In this document: positions 31,170 to 41,191 of the stretch, one piece after another | Numbering within the stretch: position 1 is the first letter of the stretch | Layout of the letters: each line of letters begins with the position of its first letter | Assembly (NCBI GenBank): GCA_946965045.2 | Contig: OX337233.1 | Span: forward strand, 248,001 to 312,000 | Direction: 5' to 3' | DNA: 64,000 nt | Source of the DNA: Epithemia pelagica | Taxonomy: Eukaryota > Bacillariophyta > Bacillariophyceae > Surirellales > Surirellaceae | The notes under the pieces: model-generated | Databases searched by the model: none | Told to the model about the DNA's origin: nothing | What the model saw: the letters and a program-made list of their open reading frames with translations, nothing else | Program-made: the position numbers and the translations under genes

Positions 31170-33872
31170 GTAGCCACACAATGAAGAAGACCACGCATCC
31201 CTCTTGGGAGTATCGTGGAAAAGTTTTTGGATACCGAAATAAACCTCATGGCAAGACACAGAACCACTGGTATGCATAGCTCCTCTCTATTTCTCTGTCT
31301 CCTTGTGTTGCATCCATAGGTTTTTCGTGCGACGAGACTCTCTCTCTCTGGTTGGTTGTGGCGTGTGGCAGCCTTATTGCTGCCGGTAGCCAAACCAGAG
31401 AAGAACGCTGATGACTGCAGGATCTCTTTGCAAATTCTACTTTTTGAGCCTTTCCTTTTGATAACCAAAACTACACGTCTTCTAGAGGGATGGCGAAGTG
31501 GATTACACGAGACAAGAATTTCAATCATGACAGAACACTTTTCCTCGGCCTGTAAACCAAAAGAGGATACCCCTCCCTCATGATTGTTACGCTTGGTCGA
31601 TTCAGAGTAACAAACAATGACTCGGCCATTTCGCACAGGCCACGTCTGCGCCTTGAGCGGACTCTTTCGAGGCTCTTCTGTCGCAAAAGGAAGACACTGA
31701 TCTTGAGATTTCTCTCCAGTTGCCGAGAAAATATGATCGACTGTAACTCCCATGACTATGACTGCAATGATTGTTGTGCTTGCCGCCATTCCTTTTTGCC
31801 CGAGCTTTGCCAAACGCCCTTGGGAATTAGTATACCGATAGTGCAGGTGGCTCCTCCATCATCCTCTCGACTCGAAGAATAATGGCACGATACTCTCATT
31901 GCCGGAAGGAACCATGGCTTGTTGCCATTCCCAAACAAACACACTGTATTGGTGGGTCCCACACACAAAAGTGGCGATTTTGGCGTTGTGAAGCCAGTGG
32001 CGTCTTTGTGACGACCACCACGAACCTTTGGAGTAGTACTCTTTTGGAATAACAAGAAAGGTGTCAAAAAGAACAATCAAGTTGCTGGCCTTGAAGCATG
32101 AAAGGAAAATGCCTGAAACAGCAATGAAGGTTCCGTTGTGGTTGTGGCTCCTGTTGCCACTTGCCTTTTGCCATGGGTGATGGAGTGCATTGTCGTCATG
32201 ATCTGTTTGACATTGACAGCATCCGTCACAACAATGCCAAGCAAGAAAGGCTCCACAGCTTTGTTGCGTTTCAACCGGTACGAAGTGGTGGGCAGAGAAG
32301 CTCGCGGTGGGTCCGTCGATGACAGTGTCAGCACCTTGTTGGTGGCAAATAACGACGACAGTGCACTGGACATGGATGATCGAGACATGAGTATTGTTGC
32401 GCCACTGGGAGTGTGTGGTTGGCCTGTAATGGATACATTTCATAACAAAGGGAGTTTCTTGATTCACCCTGCTTGGATTCGACAGTCAGAAGCGTCCCTG
32501 ACGAGAGCAATTGGTGGGATGGTGGCACTTGTGGTGTGGTTCTATTGCAGGCGGCCATTGCTGTTGGAACGACATTCTATATTATATGCTGGAGTCTGTT
32601 GCGTTGGTGGTGATGGGTTGCGATTTGCAGGACCATGCGAGGAGCGGAGTGAATCAACACAATAGGTTCGTCTCGTCCACATTCACATGGTGATTCGTCG
32701 TCATATCAGTCGATCTGTTGTTCTCCACGCCACGAAACATTCCTCTAGCGTTTCTGATAGCTTTTACTGTCCTAAGGATTGTAAGTACAGGCTTTTTGGA
32801 TGTACAAAAACCCACCGCGGGGGTGAGTCATGAGGATTAGTGAATGAGTAGTCTGAAGTGTGAACATCAAAAGCACGACACAAATGCGACCCCACTCCTC
32901 ACCCCCGTTGCCGCTGGGGACTATTATCGACGATGATGACGGCGATGATGAGGACGACGACGACTTGACCTTATCAATCAATTTTACCAACATGTCTCTT
33001 CAAGAAGCGATGATTGAGGACAACAACCATGAAGTGGCCTCCTTCAATCCGTGACAATTGAATGGCGAGGCCCAGGATCAGTCCCAACATGAAAGGACGA
33101 ATGGTGGTGGAGCATGAGAGTTTGCATGGACCGGCAAGTTCGAATGCGAATCTCTCCAATCTACTGAGAGCAAAGATCCGCCAAAAGATGCGAAAACTCT
33201 CGATGGGGAGTCACTCTTGCCAATGATACCCTATGGCCTATGGTGGATGGTGGCTGCTCCGTGCCATTGCCGTTCTGAATTCTTGAGCCGTGGCACTGGC
33301 AATATGGATGGGCACCTCAATTTGGGCTCGTAACCTGGCGGACCAGTGCAAGACGTTTCTCACGAGTCATAGACAAGCCATACAATTGTTGTCTCATCGG
33401 TTACGTCATATAATCCGTGCTGCATCGGTTGCTTCGCGAAGCGATGGAACCTTTCTTGTCGGAATGGCGAGTTGGTGTATACCGGCCGATCGACATGCTG
33501 TACCAACCTTACCTTGCTTCAACTGCAACAACGGATGTTGACGATGGCCAAGCAGGCCGCAGACGAGGCCTCGACTCATTCTCTCATTGGGAAACGACAA
33601 ATCTCTCTTTTCTCAATGTTGTCCGCATCTTTGCCCATGGCTCGTCCTCTGTCGAATCGTCTTCAATCCAATGATTGACGATGAGTCATCATCGACTGCT
33701 TGAAATGTCACTTGGATGGTTAGACAACAAATGTTTGTCCTCCCGTCGGTACCAGTGCAAGGCATCTCTGTGGAACGTCGTCGTGCATCGTCTCCGTTTT
33801 TCCATTATTGCTGGCATGTGCAATCCTTGGTAGACACGTAATATCCAAGAACCTTCACCAAATGCCAAGTAG
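31170..33872. other. Spacer of repeats and gene debris
   Basis: Contains class B leader sequence to ~31340, SOUL-flank-like sequence (31860-32080), the AAAAGCACGACACA block (32720-33100) and a block at 33160-33446 repeated at 61840-62117. A 259-codon minus-strand opening (31034-31813) and a 202-codon one (31859-32467) match nothing I know and overlap leader sequence. No gene is claimed. Confidence 0.4.
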
Positions 33873-34109
33873 TCAGTATCGGGTTCGATTGCTCAAGTTT
33901 GCGAAGGTCACTATTGGTACTTGGGATTGATTCCAAAAGATTTGAAACAAGAATTTAAGGAACATGAAGTGGAGAGGGTGGGTCGTTTCGATCCCCATAC
34001 CGTGATTGAAGGGGTGTGCGAAGATTGTCCTGTGATTGCTCTTGACTTTATAGTCGGACACATGGCAAATCCCAACGTCCTTTTACAGTCCAGGCAAATA
34101 CGGGGATAA
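33873..34109 (+). CDS. Unrecognised coding-like fragment
   Basis: A 78-codon open frame reading HYWYLGLIPKDLKQEFKEHE and GRFDPHTVIEGVCEDCPVIA. The composition is protein-like, with no low-complexity repeats and no parallel copy in the window. It begins after a TAG at 33870, without a good start. It may be an exon or a remnant. Family unknown. Confidence 0.25.
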   Translation, partial: SVSGSIAQVCEGHYWYLGLIPKDLKQEFKEHEVERVGRFDPHTVIEGVCEDCPVIALDFIVGHMANPNVLLQSRQIRG

Positions 34110-34539
34110 TCGTCGCTCCGTCAGAGAATAGAACAAATTTTATTCTTACAGTCAGAGTGATAAGTTTGTGACTCTTATCGAAGTTTGGAGTCCAGCCAAA
34201 AGAAGCGACCGCTTCATGTGCATAATCCCTAGGGGCTGGCAAAACAAGGGCCACGACGACAGAAACACTCAACACAAAGCAAAGCTCTCGATAATCCATG
34301 GCTTTCGTCGTTTCGAGAAATCACGTTCCCTGCCGTACGCTGTGTCACACAATCTCATTTCTACTACACCGATGGTACATGAATATCTCAATAGTTTGCA
34401 ATGCCATGCAAACACTAGAGCAATAGTTTCAGAACAAAAAGATTACACTATATAATGTATCCCCTTTTGCAGGACATCAATGCAATATGTTGCCCATTTC
34501 AAGTTTCATCCTTGCCTTTTAGTACATACTGGTCATTGT

Positions 34540-35685
34540 TCATTCAGATTTTGATGTCGAGGTGGAGAAGGACGAAATGTCCATTCCTTCCCGAAAAAGA
34601 TGCCACCCGCTAAGTTGCTGTTCACAGAGACGGCGAAAACACCACGAATTCCGATCCATTAGTGGTAATGTTGCACATGAAGGATTCCGACGTCCACCAA
34701 TCACGGCAAGTTGATTGGCAACAGTCACCATAGAGCAGCCATGAAGGTGATTTCCGAATGGTGGGAGATTCCAAACGCGGTTGCGGTGCGTATCCAAGAT
34801 TTCCACGGTTCGAATGTTTTGTCCTCCTGCCACGACGAGACAAGATCCCACGGCAACCATTGCACAGGAACCTCGTGCATTGGAAAGCCTCAACGCCGAA
34901 TGAGTGATCCAAGTGGACGAGGAAGATATGAAAGTCGAACCAGTTTCCTTTTTTGTCTCATCACTGTCACAGGGTGTTGTATAGTCCAAATACTCCACCG
35001 CGTCAAGATTGCCACGCTCGTTCCAACCTCCAACGACAAAGATGCGATGACCAATAACCGCACTGGCACAATATTGTCGTGGAACAGTCATGGACGGTCC
35101 AGCAGTGATAATGTGATTCCTGGTATCAAGAATGTCCACCGACGACAAATAACCATCGTTGTAGCCACCGTTGTAGCCACCCATTAAAACGATATACCGG
35201 CTGTGCACCGCAACCGCACAACATCCTCTTCGTTGCGTTGATAAGCGACATGTCAATGTCATCCATTGGATCTCGTGTGTGCTGCTGGTTGTGAAGGATG
35301 AATGCAGCAAATAATTGGCATCAATTCGTTCGATACAATTCAAACATGAACCTTCAGAGTATCCTCCCATCACGTAGACGCCGCCATTGCACACAACAGC
35401 GGCATGATGCCCACGTTTCTTGTCCATGGACGGCCCTTCTCGCCACTGCTTGTTTGATTCTGCCAAGTTTAATACATGAATGGAATCGAGCTCGCCTTGA
35501 CGTGGTCGATATCCACCCAACACGACGACGGTTTGTTCTTGGTTGTTATCGGGATGATTCAGTACGACCGATGTATGAAACCAACGCCATCCACCCTCGA
35601 GAGGAGGCCAATCGTTTTCATTCCATTCTGCTGTGTCGTCCGATAAGACAAGGCCCGACTGCCATGCTTGTTCTTTCAATGTCAT
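34540..35685 (-). CDS. Kelch-repeat protein, copy 6
   Basis: 381 aa from ATG 35685 (MTLKEQAWQSG, preceded by codons RP where sisters have MPT). Six blades: VVVLGG, VYVMGG, IVLMGG, IFVVGG, LVVAGG, VAVIGG-like (LAVIGG). Blade 3 carries a short tandem duplication, GGYNGGYNDGY, from a repeated GTTGTAGCCACC at ~35160-35180. The tail ends SSFSTSTSKSE. Blade 1 (NHPDNNQEQTVVV) is shared with copy 7. Class A leader. Confidence 0.85.
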   Translation of the reverse strand: MTLKEQAWQSGLVLSDDTAEWNENDWPPLEGGWRWFHTSVVLNHPDNNQEQTVVVLGGYRPRQGELDSIHVLNLAESNKQWREGPSMDKKRGHHAAVVCNGGVYVMGGYSEGSCLNCIERIDANYLLHSSFTTSSTHEIQWMTLTCRLSTQRRGCCAVAVHSRYIVLMGGYNGGYNDGYLSSVDILDTRNHIITAGPSMTVPRQYCASAVIGHRIFVVGGWNERGNLDAVEYLDYTTPCDSDETKKETGSTFISSSSTWITHSALRLSNARGSCAMVAVGSCLVVAGGQNIRTVEILDTHRNRVWNLPPFGNHLHGCSMVTVANQLAVIGGRRNPSCATLPLMDRNSWCFRRLCEQQLSGWHLFREGMDISSFSTSTSKSE

Positions 35686-35870
35686 GGGCCTGCTTCCAAA
35701 CGTTTTGACTGCAGAATTTATGTGGATCACAGAAGAGTGCTTTTGCGGCTGTTGTGAGTTGTTTTGGTAATATATGGAATATGGATCGATGGATGGAAGC
35801 GAGAGGACTCTTACAGTAGAATACACGTGGAAGCTTTGGAGCCCAGAGAGCGTCTGTCGTACGTACGATA

Positions 35871-35890
35871 TCGCACATAGACTTCATGAC
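35871..35890 (-). promoter_or_regulatory. Class A Kelch upstream 20-mer
   Basis: TCGCACATAGACTTCATGAC, 186 bp before ATG 35685. The larger distance comes from extra leader sequence. Confidence 0.4.
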
Positions 35891-36084
35891 AGGACCACAG
35901 CAAGCACAGCGTATCTTTCCCCAAAAGATGCGCGTCTGTTCCCAAAACCAAACGATGGACAACATCCACAAGAACAAGGCGTCGAAGTATCCTCATGTCT
36001 TTCGTTGACTAGCATAAGGAATTTGGGCAAAAGACATTGTTCCATCCGAAAGCCATGTTACATGTTACATCAAAACGACCGACA

Positions 36085-37134
36085 GCCTTTTATAGAGCCA
36101 AACCAGATGAGGACCCCATTGTCACGACAATTAAGAGAAACCAGCCTTTGCAATGAACAAATCCAATTGTGGACGGTTGCATCTGCGGATGGGTCAGGAA
36201 TGTACAGGAGTGGAACAGGCCTCGAGTTTGGTCAACGGTCACTCAGCTGTGGCAGAACAACGAGTGGTGAGGTTGCTTTCACCAATAACCACACACCAAC
36301 AAGGCACCTCCCCTCCCTACAACGACCATCATGAGTCAAGCTCTTCCCTGGCTTCATCAAGCAACCATGATGACTAGCAGGATGATGACGACTGCGGCTC
36401 TGCCTCAAGACAATAGCAGCAGGACCTTGAAGAGACAATGACAAAGTCTCAACGTCCCACATTGCGGCACGATTGAATGCCACTCAAGACCTTGCGACAG
36501 TCGGGAATTGGGATGCTACGCCGCTCTCTTTATCGCCCAGAAGATGCAAGATGGCCAATATCTCACATTGCGTAGTCGAATTGGTCAGGTTCCACCGCGC
36601 GGTTTGGTGTTCTGACGGACAATCATCACTTAACCTTTGAGTTTGCCGTGTTCCAGGTAAAACGTCTCGCTGACCTGACGTCCGATTTGGCCGTGGTGCA
36701 CATGTCCGATTCTTGGTGGGTGTTGAATTCCACTTGCTCGGGGACATTCTGCTGGTTGATCAGGCAGTCCCACACACAAGGTTTCCCAGACTTTTACTTG
36801 CCCACAACCCTTTTTGCAATTGACGTCCCAACCATCGACCCCTGTTCCGACCACCACTTTCTCCTCACGGCAAGAAAACAATCAACCGTAGCTACAGCAA
36901 ACGCTCACCGTCATGGATGCTTGGTTAGATCAGTAAGCTCCGATAGCGCGCTTCTGTCTGTCTCCACAGTCACGAGAGTGTCTCCCTGTCATGTGAACAA
37001 GGAGACTATGCATTCCGAGGATGGAAACGGATGGTGCGAGGGAGTTTGACTTGTCACGGAGAAATACTTCAGGGACTGCCAAAGGACTCAAGAATATGAC
37101 ACTAGCACTCAACACAGAGCAAAACTCTGCATGA
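36085..37134. repeat. Near-identical 1.05-kb duplicate, copy 2
   Basis: Partner of 18530-19577. The high identity over ~1 kb stands out against the more diverged relatives elsewhere, so the copying is recent. Confidence 0.85.
36087..36094 (-). promoter_or_regulatory. TATA-like box, Kelch copy 6
   Basis: Gene-strand TATAAAAG about 400 bp before the ATG, in the shared GGCTCTATAAAAGGCTGT context. Confidence 0.4.
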
Positions 37135-37318
37135 AACTCTACAAAGAATTGAAGATTACCTAGTGCCCTATCAAAAATTAGGCCTGCCTAATTGTGTAAC
37201 ACTAATTAGGCTCACGACTACTAAGTATCCATTCAGAGAACCGATCACTTAATATGATCGAAAATTACCTTGGGTGCGCTGGCACGACTCCTCGTGACAA
37301 AGGAAGCTAACATACTTT

Positions 37319-37516
37319 AATAGCCCTGAGGGACTCCTCATCGCAGGGCGCTCCTCGTGGCTTAACTCCTCGTCGGGCAATAGCTTCTCGTCGTGGACTG
37401 CCCCCTCGATCCGCTTACGCGGATCTCACAGGGGCAGTCCACTCCTCGTCGCTATTGCCCTTCTCGGAGCTGAGCCACTCCTCACACCCTAGCTCCTCCT
37501 CGTCCACCCTCAGCTA
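37319..37516. mobile_element. Second foldback palindrome
   Basis: Imperfect ~200-bp palindrome. Inner arms are 37375-37404 and 37431-37460 around the centre GATCCGCTTACGCGGATC. It shares GGGCAATAGC, GTGGAC and the ATCCGC/GCGGAT centre with the 28.9-kb element. It lies in a ~400-bp segment (37135-37534) that interrupts the flank block. Sequence left of it also holds AATTAGGC-ct-GCCTAATT. The outer ends and any target duplication are unclear. Confidence 0.55.
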
Positions 37517-37709
37517 TTAAAGTAGACTTACCACATACTGGTTGTTCAGGCAGTCTCACACCACAAGGTTTCCCAGACTTTTACTTACCCACAACCCTTT
37601 TTGCCATTGACGTCCGAACCATCGAGCCCTGTTCCGACCACATTCTCCTCAAGGCAAGAAAACAATCAACCGTTGCCACAGCAAACGCTCACCGTCATGG
37701 ATACTTGGT

Positions 37710-38844
37710 TCGATCAGGTATAGCTCCGAGCATATACACGAATTTCGCCATTCCGACTGCGACGAGCAAAACCATTCGACCACAACCGCCTCGGGCGACT
37801 CGTGTTCCAACACCAACAACCATTCATACGGTGTGGGTGGCAAGGCTTCCATAATGGCCAAGACATGATCGGCGGCATTCGTTGTCGTGGTTGTGTTGTT
37901 GGTGCTGCTGCTGAGTTCGGTACGCGGCACAAAGGATGTAGTGGTCGAGGTCCAACACTGATGCTGTTCGACAGTGTTGTCGTAATTGTGCAACAAGGTT
38001 TCGACGGAACTGGCATTGAGGGGCAAGACATCGCGATGGGGAGCGGCTTGTTTCCGGGCATGAGCAATTGAACGAGTAATAGTGCGACAGTAAATACTGG
38101 TGATGGACATTTCCTGACTCGTCGTCGTCAATGCCACAGGAAAGAGGTATGTCAGGAGGATGAAAGATGACGGCCTTCTTCTTTTGTGGCTGCGTTGGTT
38201 GTTGGGGCAGGGGGTGGTGTGGCAACAACAAGACTCGATTCCTTGTTGTCGTTCTGCTGGTCCATTGCGACAACTGGCACGACGACCGATCCGATTTGAT
38301 GGGTTCCTCTTGGGCCTGGAGGGATACTGTCCTTGTTGCAACTGTTGTCCTGACGAGACAAAATCTCATTCGGACGAGACAACCACGTCGATTCTTATGT
38401 TGCAGGGGTTTGGATCGTGGCTGTTCGAGTTGCAATGTGTGGGCCCCTGGTGATCGGGTTCCGTCTTGAGAGCTGAACACATTCGGTCGCATGGGCTTGA
38501 CAGGCCAAATGAATCGGAAAAATCTCAAGAGTATTGTGTTGCTGCGACAATTCAGGGGCCAATTCCATCAACATTCCTAGCGCTTCCAACGACGAGGAGA
38601 CATCGTCATTATCGGCCGTCTCCTCCGTGGTTGGTGGTTGGACAGCCGCACTTGTGGATTTGTTTGGGCCATTCCGGCTTGACATCACATGGCAAAGTGC
38701 AGCAACGTATTGTGATTCACATGCAACAGCAGCTAGAAGAAGGCATTGCGATTGGAGCGGTGACTCCTCCGAAAGGGAAAAACTGTTCTTGGCCAAAATG
38801 TCGGAATTGGATATGACACGGTCCTCCCTCCTACTTCCATCCAA
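37710..38844 (-). pseudogene. Ankyrin-repeat-like gene remnant 3
   Basis: A frame at 38395-38844 reads ALGMLMELAPELSQQHNTLE, then FPIHLACQAHATECVQL, an ankyrin-like repeat. It then diverges into unrelated codons where the FLFKFPSL segment is deleted. A second frame (37649-38341) carries the C-terminal pieces AAPHRDVLPLNASSVETLL and NAADHVLAIMEALPPTPYEW in one frame, better preserved than in remnants 1 and 2. Not functional as a whole. Confidence 0.5.
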
Positions 38845-39307
38845 ACTTGACCCATTTCATCTTTCGAGGAAGAACACTTCAAAGCGGACAACATCAGGTC
38901 CAACAAGGTTTCGCCTTTGTGTGCTTCTGTTCTTGCTCCTCTCATCGGTTGGTGGCCTCCCTGCCACAGCTACCAATCCATGGACGACGACTCTGTGTTA
39001 TAAAGAGAGCCATGATGCCACCACAAAGTGCCCGATTCTGGTCTCACAACTGCACAGTCACGGTGGATGCACTGTCCTAAAACCTGCAGTGACAACAAAC
39101 AATCACATTCTATCTTGCAACATGTTCTTTCTACCTTTGAGTTACTACTTACTAGGTTCTAGGATTGCAATCGAATGTAGAAAACAAGTCAACCAATCGA
39201 GAAATAAATGGCTAGGTTTCATCATGCCCTCTATCTTTTTGGCATGTATTGGTCCTTGGTTGTTTACGAGCTTATGTCGATGTGGAGAAGGGTGAGATAT
39301 CAGCATC

Positions 39308-40408
39308 TCAGATACCCATACCTTCAAGAGAATGATACCATTCGTTCGATTGGTGCTCACAGAGTCGACGAAAGCACCATGTATTCTTGTCGATAAGTGG
39401 TAATGTCGCACAGGAAGGATTTTCCCATCTACCAATCACGGCAACTTGATTGGCAACAGTCACCATATTGTAGCCAGTGCGGTCATTTCCGAATGGTGGT
39501 GGGAGATTCCATACGCGGTTGCGGTGAATATCCAAGACTTCCACGGTTGAACCCCATCCTCCCGCCACCACCAGACAAGAACCCATGGCAACCACTGCAC
39601 AAGGACTTCGTGCATTGGAAAGGACCAAATCAGGGTGAGTAATCCAAGGGGACGAGAAAGAACTCAATGTCAAGCCAGTCTGCTTCTTTGTCTCTTCATT
39701 GTCACCAGGCTTTGAAAATTCCAAATACTCCACCGACTTAAGATCGTTTTCGCCTCCAACAACAAAGATGCGGTGGCCAATGACCGCACTGGCACAGGAT
39801 GCTCGTGGAACAGTCATGGATGGTCCAGCAGTGACAATGTGATTGCTGGTATCAATAATATCCACCGACGAAAAACAGCGATGGTTGTAACAGCCACCCA
39901 TTACAACAATGTATCGATCATGCACCGCAACAGCACAACATCCATTTCTTCTCGTCGATAATCGACATGTCAATGTCGTCCAATTAATCGTATGTGTGGT
40001 GCTGATTGTCGAAGATGATCGCAGCAAATCCTTTACGTCAATTCTTTCGATACAATTCAAACATGAACCTTGATTCAATCCTCCCATTACGTAGACAGCG
40101 CCATTGCACACAACAGCGGCATGTCCTCGACGACTCTTGTTTATGGGTGGTCCTTCGCGCCACTGCTTGTTCTGGTCCTCCAAATTCATTACAAGAATGG
40201 AATCGAGCTCGCCTTGGCCTTGTTGCCATCCACCCGACACGACGACGGTTTGTTCTTGGTTGTTATCGGGATGATTCAGTACGACCGAAGCATGACGATA
40301 ACGCCCTTCTCCCTCAAGAGAAGGCCAGTCCTCGAAATTCCATTCATGTGTCTCGTCTAACAGGATAAGGCCCGACTGCCATGCTTCTTCTTTCAGTGTC
40401 GTTGTCAT
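39308..40408 (-). CDS. Kelch-repeat protein, copy 7 (mosaic)
   Basis: 366 aa from ATG 40408 (MTTTLKEEAWQSG). Blade marks: VVVSGG, VYVMGG, IVVMGG, IFVVGG, LVVAGG, with the last changed to VAVIGR. The first third follows copy 6 (NHPDNNQEQTVVV, GQGELDSI). From EYLEFSKPGDNEETKKQTG onward it follows copies 2 and 4. The switch between parents suggests unequal exchange or conversion. The C-terminus is short (SLEGMGI). The class A leader is intact, but a large DNA element starts 185 bp upstream of the ATG. Confidence 0.85.
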   Translation of the reverse strand: MTTTLKEEAWQSGLILLDETHEWNFEDWPSLEGEGRYRHASVVLNHPDNNQEQTVVVSGGWQQGQGELDSILVMNLEDQNKQWREGPPINKSRRGHAAVVCNGAVYVMGGLNQGSCLNCIERIDVKDLLRSSSTISTTHTINWTTLTCRLSTRRNGCCAVAVHDRYIVVMGGCYNHRCFSSVDIIDTSNHIVTAGPSMTVPRASCASAVIGHRIFVVGGENDLKSVEYLEFSKPGDNEETKKQTGLTLSSFSSPWITHPDLVLSNARSPCAVVAMGSCLVVAGGWGSTVEVLDIHRNRVWNLPPPFGNDRTGYNMVTVANQVAVIGRWENPSCATLPLIDKNTWCFRRLCEHQSNEWYHSLEGMGI

Positions 40409-40556
40409 GGTCACGGCGCTTTACTAATTCGTTGACAAGAAATGGCAGAGGGTCAACGCGTGGAAGCTTTGCTTTTTTGCGTGGAGACCGCGGTGTGCTT
40501 TTTATGGAGACAGAAAAGGTGTGCCTGTCCTGCGTACGATGGTGAAGGACAATCAA

Positions 40557-40576
40557 TCGCACATAGATTTCATGAC
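40557..40576 (-). promoter_or_regulatory. Class A Kelch upstream 20-mer
   Basis: TCGCACATAGATTTCATGAC, 149 bp before ATG 40408 and only 16 bp inside the boundary of the TIR element at 40593. Confidence 0.4.
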
Positions 40577-40592
40577 AAGCCCCAAGAAAAGT

Positions 40593-40615
40593 CAATAGCA
40601 GCATTTACTGTTCAT
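40593..40615 (+). repeat. Left TIR
   Basis: Begins CAATAGCAGCATTT; pairs with 46680-46702 at 21 of 23 positions. Confidence 0.8.
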
Positions 40616-40797
40616 TTTGAGCACGCATGTCGTTCTCCCCACCCAATACCGGTTCAGAAACATGTCACACTCACTATGCCACAATCAGTGTAAAACTACC
40701 TACTACGACATTCATTAAATATAACCGTAGACTCTACCGTGAATGAACATCCAAGACTGGCAACAGAGAAAAGCCAATGAATGGCCACAACAACGGA

Positions 40798-40878
40798 GAC
40801 TTGGCTCTTATGTAACTATGCCAAACTCATTTCAATACATAAGCCAAGGGGAGGCCGTCGTTACATAAGAGCCAAGTC
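40798..40878. repeat. Subterminal hairpin of the TIR element
   Basis: Perfect 19-bp inverted repeat: GACTTGGCTCTTATGTAAC (40798-40816) and its complement (40860-40878). The 43-bp loop holds a third partial copy, ACATAAGCCAAG. It could be a transposase binding site, a promoter structure for the downstream gene, or a nested miniature element. Confidence 0.75.
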
Positions 40879-41191
40879 GTTGTGTAAGTGCCCCCCCCAA
40901 CCCCTCACTTTCCGAACCCCATTTTCCCAATTTTCACTAAGTCTAAACGTATGAGAACACAATTCGAGAACTCGCCCGACGATTTTTTTATAAAATTTAT
41001 CGGTATATGAATATTGCATTAACCGAGAGTCGCATTTCAATCATCGGTTCTAAAATCAATCGCAGAACCCGAAGCCAATATCCAGAAGACGATGACAACA
41101 AACTCCGTGTAAAGTTCTTGGTCTGCACCTTTCAAGAAGCGAAGATATGACAATCAAACAATCAATTTACCTTCTGGTTGTTGAGAGAACC

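Noticed and set aside
31034-31813. 259-codon minus-strand frame upstream of Kelch copy 5
   Set aside because: It overlaps the conserved leader and palindrome, matches no family, and the equivalent region before copy 3 is open only in part.
41147-41191. First in-frame ATG of the transposase-like gene as start
   Set aside because: The ATG at 41192 has a better context, and the 15 extra residues are hydrophobic and uncharacteristic. Kept only for residue numbering.
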